Assembly (NCBI GenBank): GCA_910585435.1
Contig: CAJUEJ010000009.1
Coordinates: 96,679 to 160,678, forward strand
Length of the DNA stretch: 64,000 nucleotides
From: an uncultured Hungatella sp.
GTDB taxonomy: Bacteria > Bacillota > Clostridia > Lachnospirales > Lachnospiraceae
Direction of reading: 5' to 3'
Shown: positions 44,063 to 53,318 of the stretch, piece by piece
How the letters are laid out: every line of letters begins with the position of its first letter
Position numbering within the stretch: the stretch's first letter is position 1
The notes under the pieces: generated by a model
The model's input: only the letters and a program-made list of their open reading frames with translations
Told to the model about the DNA's origin: nothing
Databases searched by the model: none
Translations under genes and position numbers: made by a program

Positions 44063-45304
44063 ATGTCCGAATTCAAAGAACTGATCCGCCGTTTTGATAA
44101 AATCCGCAGCTATGTCCGGGATTTCTACATATACGGCTTCAAACACAGAACCGAATATCAGCAAAAAAGCTCCCGCACCTACGACAATGAGCGGAGGCGG
44201 CTGGAAAGCTGGTTTTCCAGATACATCCGCTCCGACCAGAGCGGCCACAAAAAATCAGTCTTCATCACTCTGGATTCCGGCCGTATGGCGGTCAACCCCC
44301 TGTACCAGGCCTGGAAATCCAAAACCTTCACCAACCGGGATATCACTCTCCACTTTTTACTGCTGGATCTGCTGTCTGACCGCCATCCCCACAGCATAGA
44401 GGAGCTTACTGACCGGCTCCAGCTTCAATTCGGAGTGCTGGAAGATTCACAGGCCATCCGCCGGAAGCTGTCAGAATATGAAAAAGAAGGGATCCTGCAC
44501 AGACAGAAGGAAGGCAAACAATACCTTTTCTCCCTGGCTGATGATTTGAGAAACAGTACCCCCCAGCTGTTCCCTGCTCTTGGCAGCGCAGTCTGCTTTT
44601 TTCAGGGAACCGCTCCCTTTGGCTTTATCGGAAGCACCATCATGGACTTCTGGAATCTGAAAAATACCAGATTCCGCTTCCGCAGCGACTACCTGATTCA
44701 TACGTTAGAGGATGAAATCCTGCTGCCTCTTTTGCAGGCCATCCAGGAACACCGTCTTTTGCATCTGACTGTTAAAAGCTCCAAAACCGGACAAACCCGC
44801 ACAGTGCTTGCAGTCCCTTTAAAAATCCTGGTCAGCACCCAGACTGGCCGGCGCTATGTCTGTGTCCGCCGCCAGTCAGACTGCCGTCTGGCCTCCCTCA
44901 GGCTGGACAGCATACGGGATGTGGAATTGCTGGATGTGGATCCTCAATACGCCTCCTTTCAGAAAGCGTATTCAGCCAACCAGCCATATGTGTGGGGTGT
45001 TTCCTTCGGCGAAAGCCGGCAGCCGGAAACCGTCCGTTTTTCTGTCCGGTTACATGAAGAGTCAGAAGCCTTTATCCTGAACCGGCTGGAGCGGGAAGGC
45101 CGCCAGGGCACTATAACGCGGCTGGAGCCGGGGCTTTATGAATATACGCGGAAATGCTGGGACGCAGCGGAGCTTCTTCCCTGGGTCAAATCCTTCACCG
45201 GACGGGTCGTGTCTTTCACATGCTCCAACCCCAGGGTTGAAAACCGGTTCTGGGATGATATCCGGCTTATGAAGCAGATGTACCAGCTACAAAGCAAACG
45301 ATAA
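44063..45304 (+). CDS. WYL-domain transcriptional regulator 1
   Basis: 413 residues. An N-terminal helical part (about 1-85) and a winged-helix region (FLLLDLLSDRHPHSIEELTDRLQLQFG ... IRRKLSEYEKEGILHRQKEGKQY) are followed by the WYL domain (AIQEHRLLHLTVKSSKTGQTRTVLAVPLKILVSTQTGRRYVCVRR) and a WCX-like C-terminus. WYL proteins sense nucleic acids or nucleotides and govern defence, phage and RNA-repair loci. It is divergent from the slipin transcript with a shared 100-bp control region and is followed by a second WYL gene, which suggests they act together on the slipin/tRNA-like transcript. Confidence 0.85.
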   Translation: MSEFKELIRRFDKIRSYVRDFYIYGFKHRTEYQQKSSRTYDNERRRLESWFSRYIRSDQSGHKKSVFITLDSGRMAVNPLYQAWKSKTFTNRDITLHFLLLDLLSDRHPHSIEELTDRLQLQFGVLEDSQAIRRKLSEYEKEGILHRQKEGKQYLFSLADDLRNSTPQLFPALGSAVCFFQGTAPFGFIGSTIMDFWNLKNTRFRFRSDYLIHTLEDEILLPLLQAIQEHRLLHLTVKSSKTGQTRTVLAVPLKILVSTQTGRRYVCVRRQSDCRLASLRLDSIRDVELLDVDPQYASFQKAYSANQPYVWGVSFGESRQPETVRFSVRLHEESEAFILNRLEREGRQGTITRLEPGLYEYTRKCWDAAELLPWVKSFTGRVVSFTCSNPRVENRFWDDIRLMKQMYQLQSKR

Positions 45305-45316
45305 TTGAAGAAAAGG

Positions 45317-46342
45317 ATGAAAACTGTCATGAAAACTGAATTCACACTGTTTTCCCAGATGTACAGCTGTTATTATCAGGTGGTTCGCCACATCCTGTCA
45401 CAGGCCTCCGGGAATTTTCTGACAAAACAGCAGATGAAAGAGATTGCAGACACATACAGCTACCAGGAAAGCGCCCTCTCCATAATCCCAAGCCTGATCC
45501 AGGGAGACTGGCCTTTTCTGGAAAAAATACCGGCCTCTCCTGCTGCTTCTTCAGATCGATACCGCTCCCGCCTGACCTTTAGCGGCAGGGATTTTCCCAC
45601 CCCTCTTACTGCACTGCAGAAGGCCTGGCTGAAATCCCTGCTTGGGGATCCCAGGATCCGCCTTTTTCTGACAGACTGCCAGCTGGCTCTTTTAGAAAAT
45701 GTGCTTGAGGACGTTCCTGCCCTCTTCCGGGTTGAAGATTTTCACTGTTTTGACCAATACAGAGATCGGGATCCATTTACCTCCATCCAATACCGGGCGC
45801 ATTTTGCCACACTTTTGGAAGGCATAGAAAAAAGGGAGCTTCTCACCATCTCCTGCCTGACCGGCAGGCAGAGGATTCTCACGGCAACCTGGCTGCCCTG
45901 CCGCCTGGAATACTGTGAGAAGGAGGGAAAGTTCCGTTTATTCTGCATAGCAAGGCGAAAAAACGGCTCTCCCCGCATGGATGTCCTGAACGTGGGAAGA
46001 ATTCTGAAAATAGAGAAAACCGGACAGATTTCATCGGAAGAATTTTCCATAGACGTATTTTTAGACAAGTCCCTGTGCCCCGACCCTCTGGTGCTGGAGC
46101 TTACTAACCAGCGCAACGCCCTGGAGCGGGCCATGCTTCATTTTTCCTGCTACCAGAAAAAAGTAGAGCGCCTGGACTCCGGCCGGTATCGCTGCTTTAT
46201 CTATTACGACAAGCGCTGGGAAACCGAGCTTTTAATCCAGGTGCTCTCTTTCGGACCGGTGGTCAGGGTATTGGGACCGGAATCATTTTTATGTCAGGTG
46301 ACAGAGCGGGTCAGAAAACAGCCTGACCGCCCTTTGGAATAA
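45317..46342 (+). CDS. WYL-domain regulator 2
   Basis: About 341 residues; starts at TTG 45305, ATG 45317 or ATG 45329 are all possible, and the last has the best-spaced AAGGA. It lacks an obvious winged helix at the N-terminus (FTLFSQMYSCYYQVVRHILSQASGN is helical) but holds the WYL core (GIEKRELLTISCLTGRQRILTATWLPCRLEYCEKEGKFRLFCIARR) and a C-terminal WCX-type extension. It lies 12 nt behind the first WYL gene and is surely co-transcribed. Tandem, divergent WYL proteins are unusual; heterodimer function is a reasonable inference. Confidence 0.8.
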   Translation: MKTVMKTEFTLFSQMYSCYYQVVRHILSQASGNFLTKQQMKEIADTYSYQESALSIIPSLIQGDWPFLEKIPASPAASSDRYRSRLTFSGRDFPTPLTALQKAWLKSLLGDPRIRLFLTDCQLALLENVLEDVPALFRVEDFHCFDQYRDRDPFTSIQYRAHFATLLEGIEKRELLTISCLTGRQRILTATWLPCRLEYCEKEGKFRLFCIARRKNGSPRMDVLNVGRILKIEKTGQISSEEFSIDVFLDKSLCPDPLVLELTNQRNALERAMLHFSCYQKKVERLDSGRYRCFIYYDKRWETELLIQVLSFGPVVRVLGPESFLCQVTERVRKQPDRPLE

Positions 46343-46368
46343 TCAGCCTTAGCTGCATGAAGGGCCGC

Positions 46369-47007
46369 TCACAGCTTGGAATAGCCGAACGCATTCACCA
46401 GCGCCCGCAGAGGCTCTCCTTTTTTGCACAGCGGACACTGACGGTAATCATAAAACTCATAATCCGGAATGTCCTTCTTCCCGAATACCGCCTGAATCTT
46501 CACGCCGTCCACTGCATCCACAGCGCTGAAAACCGCCGAGACTCCCTGCATGATGCCTCCGTAGTACTGGATACACTCCAGCGCCTTATTCACTGCCAGG
46601 CCGGTGGTGACAGAAGCGGTCAGCACGATCACATGCTTTCCCCGAATCATGGGAACCAGATTGTCCCTGAAAATAATCTGGCTGTTGCTGTTGTATTCCG
46701 GGCTTACCACATAGATTGTCTTATGCCTGTTCATAGAGAGAAAACCATTCTTTGCCAGCTCCTCTGCCAGAAACGCACCGATGACCTCAGTGCCTTCCAG
46801 ACAGATGATGGTATCGATAACCGTGTCATACAGATACAGCCCTGCCAGAGCCCTGGCTATCCCCTGGGCTTCATTGGTTCTCGCCTTCAGCGTAGTCATG
46901 TCCAGATAATAATTGGTATGAGAATGGTTGGTGGCAAAATGTCCCGGCGTCACTTTCAGAGCCGTCTCTGTCCCCATGGTGTGTATCTTTGTGTAAGTAT
47001 TTTCCAT
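46369..47007 (-). CDS. PRTase-family protein (orotate phosphoribosyltransferase-like)
   Basis: 212 residues with the PRPP-binding loop VIVLTASVTTGLAVNKALE (normally VDDVxTTG; here LTASVTTG, so the acidic pair is replaced) and a C-terminal Cys pair (QCPLC). PyrE-like proteins lacking the Asp pair are frequent and often not true OPRTs. It is a stand-alone gene converging on WYL 2 with 26 nt between the stops. The Cys pair could bind zinc. Substrate unknown. Confidence 0.7.
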   Translation of the reverse strand: MENTYTKIHTMGTETALKVTPGHFATNHSHTNYYLDMTTLKARTNEAQGIARALAGLYLYDTVIDTIICLEGTEVIGAFLAEELAKNGFLSMNRHKTIYVVSPEYNSNSQIIFRDNLVPMIRGKHVIVLTASVTTGLAVNKALECIQYYGGIMQGVSAVFSAVDAVDGVKIQAVFGKKDIPDYEFYDYRQCPLCKKGEPLRALVNAFGYSKL

Positions 47008-47068
47008 CTGCTATCCCCCTTGTTTAAACTGTTATATGTCTGTTGCCAGTGACGTCCCCCCCAAATGG

Positions 47069-48601
47069 CTACAGTACAAAGAATGTGCAGGTAGCCGGTG
47101 CCAGCTCTGCCGTACCGGCGGCCTGATCCACAGGCTTCAGCTGCGGAAGCTGATTATTTTCTGAAAGAACCAGAGGTTCTCCGTTTAATGTCATGACTGA
47201 CGCCCGGATATTGCCGTTTTCCCCGGCCAGCGTATAGCGCTTCGCAGCCTTTGGCAGCTCCACCGTGGTGGTATCTGTCAGGGAATTGTTGATAATCAGA
47301 TACACAAATCCCTCTTCTCCATCCTTGCGGGAATGCACATATACGTGGGCGCCTTCCCGGATGGGTTCGCCGGAATCATACACCGTGGTTCCCATAAGGC
47401 GGTTCCACAGAAGGACTGCAAAATAGTTGGGCCGCGGGTCAAATACCTGGCGGGCAAGGAAACCATAGTCAGAGGATGCCAGGGTATTGTGGAAGATAAC
47501 CCCGTTGGTCAGGGTGGAGAAACCGCCAAGCTCATTTAACGTGCGCAGCACATCCAGATACGTGGAAGCCCAGGTATCACCTCCGCCGCCGGCATCTCCT
47601 GATTCCGTAACCCACATCTGGGCGCCGGGACAGTATTTATCCCGCAAAGGCACATAGGTACGGGCAAATTTCATGGCCGTATCCAGGTATTCCTCTCCGC
47701 TTGCATCGGAAGGCTGCCAGTGGGCGCTGGGCATAACAGAGGCAAGCCGGTCGGAAATACCATTATAATAATGATAGCTGAATACATCCAAAGGCTCTTT
47801 GGTGCCTTCCAGCAGGTCTGCACAGTCACAGGTATTGGCTACGATCTGCTCGATTCCGCCGCCCTTTCCCTCGGAGTCTCCTTTTCCAAAGCTGATATTA
47901 TCCCCGCCGGTGGTGCTTGGCCCCACACAGAGGCAGTCCGGATAATTGGCCCGCAGCCATGTAAAGAACAGATCCTGATCCCGGCGGTAGTGAGCCGGGG
48001 TATATCCTTTGGGGAAACCGGTGTCTTCCATCATGTTAGGCTCGTTGGCGAATTCTGCCGCCTGGATGGGCATGCCGTATTCCTTGCTTAAGGAGAACAG
48101 TTTTTCCGCCTCTGCCGGATGCCACGGCTCCTCCGCTGTGTGAAGCCCCGGACAGTTGGCGACAGAAACCATCAGTTTGGCTCCGATGGCCTTGACAAAA
48201 TCCAATACTCCGATCCACTGGTCCTTTGTCAGCACATTCAGGTAGCCTTCCGGAGCCTTTCCGCCTGTGGTTCCGTCAAAATCATAGTAAGTCTTGGTAG
48301 CCCAGGTTCCTGAAACCCGTACCCACACCGGGCCCAGCTCCCTGGCCAGGCTGCGCAGCTTTTCATTGTACAGATCAATGGGAGGGTACACCTGCATCAG
48401 GTCTTTATACATAGCCGCAATCCCCTCAGAGCTGGGCTCTACATGGAACTCCTCTGTTCCTGCGATCTGCCCCGGTGTATAAGCCTTCCAGAACGTTCCC
48501 CCTGTAACCTCCGCAAATTCTACGTTGTAGGACATCAGCATGGGATTCATCTCCCGCAATGGCTTTAAGGTTCCCAAAGCCAGTTTGATACATTGAGACA
48601 T
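47069..48601 (-). CDS. Glycoside hydrolase, GH79-like
   Basis: 510 residues from the ATG at 48601 (RBS GGAGAAGGTGTGTT). A TIM barrel with acid/base Glu in AAEFANEPNMM and nucleophile candidate Glu in MWVTESGDAGGGGDTW, plus a C-terminal beta domain (FVYLIINNSLTDTTTVELPK), matches the beta-glucuronidase/heparanase-like clan. No signal peptide, so the substrate is cytoplasmic, probably an imported oligosaccharide. It is alone on its strand between the PRTase gene and a divergent secreted protein. The family call is by motif only. Confidence 0.7.
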   Translation of the reverse strand: MSQCIKLALGTLKPLREMNPMLMSYNVEFAEVTGGTFWKAYTPGQIAGTEEFHVEPSSEGIAAMYKDLMQVYPPIDLYNEKLRSLARELGPVWVRVSGTWATKTYYDFDGTTGGKAPEGYLNVLTKDQWIGVLDFVKAIGAKLMVSVANCPGLHTAEEPWHPAEAEKLFSLSKEYGMPIQAAEFANEPNMMEDTGFPKGYTPAHYRRDQDLFFTWLRANYPDCLCVGPSTTGGDNISFGKGDSEGKGGGIEQIVANTCDCADLLEGTKEPLDVFSYHYYNGISDRLASVMPSAHWQPSDASGEEYLDTAMKFARTYVPLRDKYCPGAQMWVTESGDAGGGGDTWASTYLDVLRTLNELGGFSTLTNGVIFHNTLASSDYGFLARQVFDPRPNYFAVLLWNRLMGTTVYDSGEPIREGAHVYVHSRKDGEEGFVYLIINNSLTDTTTVELPKAAKRYTLAGENGNIRASVMTLNGEPLVLSENNQLPQLKPVDQAAGTAELAPATCTFFVL

Positions 48602-48761
48602 AACACACCTTCTCCTTTCTCTCCATTCGTGCATATACATAGCATTTCCATCTTTATGCACAAATACATCATATTTATGTAATTATCATAACAAATTTTG
48701 GAGATTATTTCCATATAAAATTTGAAATCCGCCTAAAAAATAGGCTAAAAACCGAATTCTC

Positions 48762-48789
48762 TTGACATTTAACAATTTTGTAATATAAT
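48762..48789 (+). promoter_or_regulatory. Promoter of the 3D-domain protein
   Basis: TTGACA, 16 nt, TATAAT on the plus strand, about 50 nt before the start codon. Confidence 0.6.
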
Positions 48790-48841
48790 TGTAACTGAGT
48801 AAAGTACTTAAATATTTGGATAATTTTTTGTGAGGTACTGT

Positions 48842-49879
48842 ATGTATATTTCAAAAAAGCTTCTGGCAATCGCCACCGCATCGTTGTTGGGAGCTGCATT
48901 TTCTTTCCCTGCTTCGGCTGAGACTATTTCCGGGCAGCTGGAGGATGCAGACCAGGATTCTATCGTCGGATGGGTTTGGGATACAGAGGATTACAATCAC
49001 ATTTTAAATGTTGAATTACATATTTACCCAGCCGGCTCTGAAAAAGAGATTGTGACACTGACAACAAAAGCTGACTTCTATCGTGATGACCTGCAGACTT
49101 CCATAGGAGACGGATACCACGGTTTTACATGCCCTGTTGACTGGGATTCCCTGGAGGGGAATGATTTTTCCGTTACAGCCTATGCTGTTTCGGAGGAGGG
49201 AAAGACCCAGCTTCCGGAAACTGTTTCCTACAAAAAGATTTCTATGGTTGAACCCAACAGGGTAGAACCCCTGACGGAAACCGCACAAACCCTGAATCCG
49301 GGTCAGACTGCCGGGCCAGGAAGCAAGGCAGACAGCCAGGATGCTGCTCTTTCCGGTTCCTTCGGAAGCCCTGTCTCCGGACAGGCTCCAGTCAGTCCCG
49401 TTTCCAGCCAGAATCCAGACGGCTCTGCTTCCGGACAGGCTCCGGGCAGTCCTGCTTCCAGCCAGAATCCGGGCAGTCCTGCTTCCGGGCAGTCCTCAGA
49501 CAGCACTGCCCAGCAGACAAAGGTTCCTTCCTACTGGCTGCCAGGCCCTGGTGTTCCAAAGCCTGCGCCTGAAGAAAAGGCCATCCAGAAGGGAGAGTCT
49601 TTAGGACTTTTCATCACCAGCGGGTATTGCACCTGTGAGCTGTGTTCCAGCGGCGAGAACCTTACGTTCAGCGGAACCGTTCCCCAGGCAAATCACACCG
49701 TATCCGCCGATTTGACTTTGCTGCCCATTAACACGAAGGTTATCATCAATGATATCGTGTACACCGTAGAAGATAAAGGAAGCAGCGTCATCGGAAATCA
49801 TATTGATATTTTCTATGCATCCCATGAGGAGGCTGTTGCCCACGGGATCCAGGAGGCGGAGGTTTTTCTGGTTAAGTAA
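48842..49879 (+). CDS. Secreted cell-wall protein with C-terminal 3D domain
   Basis: 345 residues from ATG 48842 (TGAGG RBS). A signal peptide (ISKKLLAIATASLLGAAFSFPASA) is followed by a beta domain (ISGQLEDADQDSIVGWVWDTEDYNHILNVELHIY), a Pro/Ser/Gln linker with repeats of the type GSPASSQNP and SGQ (about residues 155-225) and a 3D double-psi barrel (SGYCTCELC; NHTVSADLTLLPINTKVIINDIVYTVEDKG; GNHIDIFYASHEEAVAHG) with the three conserved Asp. Such domains belong to MltA/YabE-like lytic enzymes acting on peptidoglycan. It ends in a strong bidirectional terminator. Confidence 0.85.
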   Translation: MYISKKLLAIATASLLGAAFSFPASAETISGQLEDADQDSIVGWVWDTEDYNHILNVELHIYPAGSEKEIVTLTTKADFYRDDLQTSIGDGYHGFTCPVDWDSLEGNDFSVTAYAVSEEGKTQLPETVSYKKISMVEPNRVEPLTETAQTLNPGQTAGPGSKADSQDAALSGSFGSPVSGQAPVSPVSSQNPDGSASGQAPGSPASSQNPGSPASGQSSDSTAQQTKVPSYWLPGPGVPKPAPEEKAIQKGESLGLFITSGYCTCELCSSGENLTFSGTVPQANHTVSADLTLLPINTKVIINDIVYTVEDKGSSVIGNHIDIFYASHEEAVAHGIQEAEVFLVK

Positions 49880-49891
49880 TCTTAAGACCGA

Positions 49892-49930
49892 AAAGACCGG
49901 GAAGTTTTTCATGCTTTCCCGGTCTTTTTT
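49892..49930. terminator. Bidirectional intrinsic terminator
   Basis: AAAGACCGGGAA and TTCCCGGTCTTT make a 12-bp stem with T-runs on both strands. It serves the 3D-domain gene (plus) and gatB (minus). Confidence 0.85.
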
Positions 49931-49966
49931 GACAGTATTTTTATAGGAGCCTTTCAGGCTGAGGCC

Positions 49967-51409
49967 TTACTCTTTCTTTGTCAGCAATTCTTTTAAAATC
50001 TGATTTACCATAGCCGGGTCTGCTTTGCCCTTCATGGCACGCATGGTCTGGCCTACTAAAAATCCCATGGCCTTTTCCTTTCCGTTATGATAGTCCTCAA
50101 CAGACTGGGGGTTGGCCGCCGTGATTTCCTGGATGGTTTTTCTCAGTGTCCCCTCATCATTGACCACCTTCAGCCCTTTCTCCTCCACGTAGGCATCTGG
50201 ATCCACATCCTGGGCAAATATTTCTTCAAATACAGTTTTTGCCACCGTCCGGTTTATCACACCGCCGTCCACCATCTGGATCAGCTTTGCCAGATGCTCT
50301 GGTGAAAATGTCATATCCTCCGGATCCTGCCCATGCTCCTTTAGCAGGCGCATAGCCTCCACCATCAGCCAGTTGGACACTTCCTTCGGCTTCCCACACA
50401 GCTCCACCGTAGCCTCGAACAGATCCGCCATGTGCTTTGAATCGGTCAATATCCCTGCATCATACTGAGGAAGTCCGAATTCCTCCTGATAGCGGGCCAT
50501 CTTCTCTGTCTGAAGCTCTGGCTGACGGTCACGGATCTCCTGAAGCCACGAATCGCTGATGACTACAGGAGTCAGATCCGGATCGGGAAAATACCGATAA
50601 TCCTGTGCGTCCTCCTTGGAGCGCATGGCCCGGGAGCTTTCCTTGTTGTCATCCCACCTTCTGGTCTCCTGGACTACCTTTTTCCCTTCCTCCAGAAGTT
50701 CGATCTGTCTCTTTCTCTCTCCCTCGATGGCTCTGGCAATGGCCTTGAAGGAGTTTATGTTCTTCATCTCCGTCCTGGTTCCAAATTCTTTTGCCCCTGC
50801 CTCCCGCACCGACAGGTTCACATCCGCCCTCATAGATCCTTCCTGAAGCTTGCAGTCAGAGGCTCCCAGATACTGTATAATCAGCCGCAGCTTCTCCAGA
50901 TAGGCAATGACCTCGTCTGCGTTCCTCATATCCGGTTCAGACACGATCTCGATGAGAGGTACGCCGCTTCGGTTATAGTCCACCAGGGTACAATCCTCCC
51001 ACTCATCGTGGATCAGCTTCCCTGCATCCTCCTCCATGTGGATCTCGTGGATTCCTATCTTTTTCCTGCCTGTGCCAGTCTCAATCTCCACCCATCCGTC
51101 GTGGCAGACAGGCAGGTATAGCTGGGAGATCTGATAGTTCTGGGGATTGTCCGGATAAAAATAATTTTTCCGGTCAAACTTGCAGTACTGGTTAATCCTG
51201 CAGTTGGTGGCCAGGCCTACTGCCAGCGCATATTCTACCACCTGTTTATTCAGGACAGGAAGGGCTCCCGGCATACCGGTACAGACCGGACATGTGTGGG
51301 TGTTGGGAGCTCCTCCGAATTCCGTAGAGCAGCCGCAGAATATCTTGGTTTTGGTGGCCAGCTCTACATGAACCTCAAGCCCGATTACTGTCTCATATTG
51401 TCTGCTCAT
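49967..51409 (-). CDS. gatB: Asp/Glu-tRNA amidotransferase subunit B
   Basis: 480 residues, normal length. VIGLEVHVELATKTKIFCGC at the start, the zinc-binding Cys set (CGC, CPVC), KFDRKNYFYPDNPQNYQISQ and GSMRADVNLSVREAG are GatB signatures, and the helical tail domain (GGVINRTVAKTVFEEIF ... VGQTMRAMKGKADP) binds tRNA. GatB phosphorylates Asp-tRNA(Asn) or Glu-tRNA(Gln) and receives ammonia from GatA. Its ATG overlaps the gatA stop codon by 4 nt, last gene of aspS-gatC-gatA-gatB. Confidence 0.95.
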   Translation of the reverse strand: MSRQYETVIGLEVHVELATKTKIFCGCSTEFGGAPNTHTCPVCTGMPGALPVLNKQVVEYALAVGLATNCRINQYCKFDRKNYFYPDNPQNYQISQLYLPVCHDGWVEIETGTGRKKIGIHEIHMEEDAGKLIHDEWEDCTLVDYNRSGVPLIEIVSEPDMRNADEVIAYLEKLRLIIQYLGASDCKLQEGSMRADVNLSVREAGAKEFGTRTEMKNINSFKAIARAIEGERKRQIELLEEGKKVVQETRRWDDNKESSRAMRSKEDAQDYRYFPDPDLTPVVISDSWLQEIRDRQPELQTEKMARYQEEFGLPQYDAGILTDSKHMADLFEATVELCGKPKEVSNWLMVEAMRLLKEHGQDPEDMTFSPEHLAKLIQMVDGGVINRTVAKTVFEEIFAQDVDPDAYVEEKGLKVVNDEGTLRKTIQEITAANPQSVEDYHNGKEKAMGFLVGQTMRAMKGKADPAMVNQILKELLTKKE

Positions 51410-52884
51410 CTGCTTTCCCTCCCTTGCTTCGTAAGAACCGGCCCCTCATAGCTTTGGCTCTGCTCAAATGCATAGCCTGCCCGGATGATCTTCTTTTCCT
51501 GAAAACAGTCTCCAATCATCTGCACTCCTACAGGAAGGCCCTGGGAATCCTTTCCGCAGGGAACGGTCATTCCAGGAAGCCCGGCCAGGTTCACGGAGAT
51601 GGTATAAATGTCTCCCAGATACATTTTTAAGGGATCCTTCAAGGATTCTCCCAGCTTGGGCGCCGTGGAGGGAGCCGCCGGCCCTAAAATCACATCGTAT
51701 GCCTCAAAGGCCTTGTCAAATGCTTTCTTAATCAGTGCTTTTGTCCGCAACGCCTTCAGATAGTAGGCGTCATAATAGCCGGAGCTAAGCACAAAGGATC
51801 CCAGCATAATTCTTCTCTTTACCTCCGGCCCGAAGCCCTGGGAGCGGCTTTTCTTGTACATACTGTGGAGCCCTTCATATTCCTTTGCCCGCAGCCCGTA
51901 CTTTACACCGTCGAACCGAGACAGGTTGGAGCTGGCTTCTGCAGATGCAATCACATAATAAGCCGGAATCGCATATTCCACCAGGCTTAAATCAAATTCC
52001 TCCACCACAGCCCCTTTATCCTCCAGCACCTTTGCCACCTGAAGGACAGCCTCTTTTACTTCCCCGTCCAGCCCTTCTCCAAAATAATCCCTGGGAATTC
52101 CAATCCGCATTCCCTTTACATCATCTGTCAGGGCAGAAGAAAAATCACAGTCCTTTCTGGGAATGGAGGTGCTGTCTTTTTTGTCGTAGGATGATATTGC
52201 CTCCAGGATCACCGCACAGTCTGTCACGTCTTTTGCAATGGGCCCTATCTGATCCAGGGAAGATCCGTAGGCAATCAGCCCATAGCGGGACACAGTTCCA
52301 TACGTAGGTTTGATTCCCGTGACACCGCAGAAGGAGCTGGGCTGGCGGATGGATCCGCCGGTATCGGATCCCAGGGCATAGAAGCATTCATTGGCTGCCA
52401 CCGCCGCGCAGGAACCGCCGGAAGAACCTCCTGGCACATGATCCGTATTCCATGGGTTCCTGGTAACGCCAAAAGCCGATGTCTCTGTGGTACTTCCCAT
52501 GGCAAACTCATCCATGTTGGTTTTTCCCAGAATCACAGCGCCTGCTTTTTCCAGATTTGCCACAGCCTCCGCCGTATAGGTGGGGACAAAATTGTACAGG
52601 ATCCTGGAGCTGCATGTAGTCAGCATATCCCTGGTACACAGATTGTCTTTTACAGCCATGGGAACGCCGGCCAGAGGGCCTGTCAAAGTTCCATCCTCAA
52701 TCTGCTTCTGCACTTTTTGGGCCTGTTTTAAAGCGCCCTCCTGATTCACTGTTACATAGGCATGGATCAGATCCTCATACCTTTTTATCTGCTCTAAAGC
52801 TTCTTTTGCCGCCTCCACAGCCGTAGTCTCTCCGTCTTTTATCTTTTTGCCCAGCTCTACGGCAGTCAATTCCAACAGGCTCAT
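51406..52884 (-). CDS. gatA: Asp/Glu-tRNA amidotransferase subunit A
   Basis: 492 residues from ATG 52884 (AAGGAGGAGTGACGAAT). Amidase signature: Lys in GVPMAVKDNLCTRDM, the Gly/Ser-rich VPGGSSGGSCAAVAA and cis-Ser/Ser GSDTGGSIRQPSSFCG, giving the Ser-Ser-Lys triad. It releases ammonia from glutamine and channels it to GatB. 108 nt separate it from gatC, a little more than the other junctions of the operon. Confidence 0.95.
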   Translation of the reverse strand: MSLLELTAVELGKKIKDGETTAVEAAKEALEQIKRYEDLIHAYVTVNQEGALKQAQKVQKQIEDGTLTGPLAGVPMAVKDNLCTRDMLTTCSSRILYNFVPTYTAEAVANLEKAGAVILGKTNMDEFAMGSTTETSAFGVTRNPWNTDHVPGGSSGGSCAAVAANECFYALGSDTGGSIRQPSSFCGVTGIKPTYGTVSRYGLIAYGSSLDQIGPIAKDVTDCAVILEAISSYDKKDSTSIPRKDCDFSSALTDDVKGMRIGIPRDYFGEGLDGEVKEAVLQVAKVLEDKGAVVEEFDLSLVEYAIPAYYVIASAEASSNLSRFDGVKYGLRAKEYEGLHSMYKKSRSQGFGPEVKRRIMLGSFVLSSGYYDAYYLKALRTKALIKKAFDKAFEAYDVILGPAAPSTAPKLGESLKDPLKMYLGDIYTISVNLAGLPGMTVPCGKDSQGLPVGVQMIGDCFQEKKIIRAGYAFEQSQSYEGPVLTKQGRESR

Positions 52885-52992
52885 ATTCGTCACTCCTCCT
52901 TTTTGTACGCCATACCATCTATGCTCCATACCATCTACGCTCCATACCGCCTATACGCAGCTTCCTGGCCGGCTCTGCAAGATACGCTCTTC

Positions 52993-53286
52993 CTACTCCA
53001 CCGTCCTGGGGACTTTATACGCACCCTCTTTGCACTCCGGAGCATTTTTCAGCATGTTTTCTTTATCATCTCCGTTGCTCACCACATCATCCCGGAACAC
53101 ATTGTTTATGGAAAATACATGGGACATGGGCTCTGTCTGGCTGGTGTCCAGCTCATTGAGCATATCAATATAGTCTAGCATCCGCCCCATGTCTTTCTTT
53201 GCCGCCTCTTTCTCCTCTTCTGAAAGCTCCAGCTTCGCCAGGATGCCCACATATTCTATTGTTTCGTCACTGATTATATTTGCCAT
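52993..53286 (-). CDS. gatC: Asp/Glu-tRNA amidotransferase subunit C
   Basis: 97 residues, typical size. IISDETIEYVGILAKLELSEEEKEAAKKDMGRMLDYIDMLNELDTS is the GatC N-terminal helix pair that wraps GatA, and EPMSHVFSINNVFRDD is the conserved tail. A stabilising subunit without catalysis. An AGGAGGAGAGGAAA RBS lies upstream, 32 nt behind aspS. Confidence 0.95.
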   Translation of the reverse strand: MANIISDETIEYVGILAKLELSEEEKEAAKKDMGRMLDYIDMLNELDTSQTEPMSHVFSINNVFRDDVVSNGDDKENMLKNAPECKEGAYKVPRTVE

Positions 53287-53318
53287 TTTCCTCTCCTCCT
53301 TCTCCTCTTTGTATGTCC

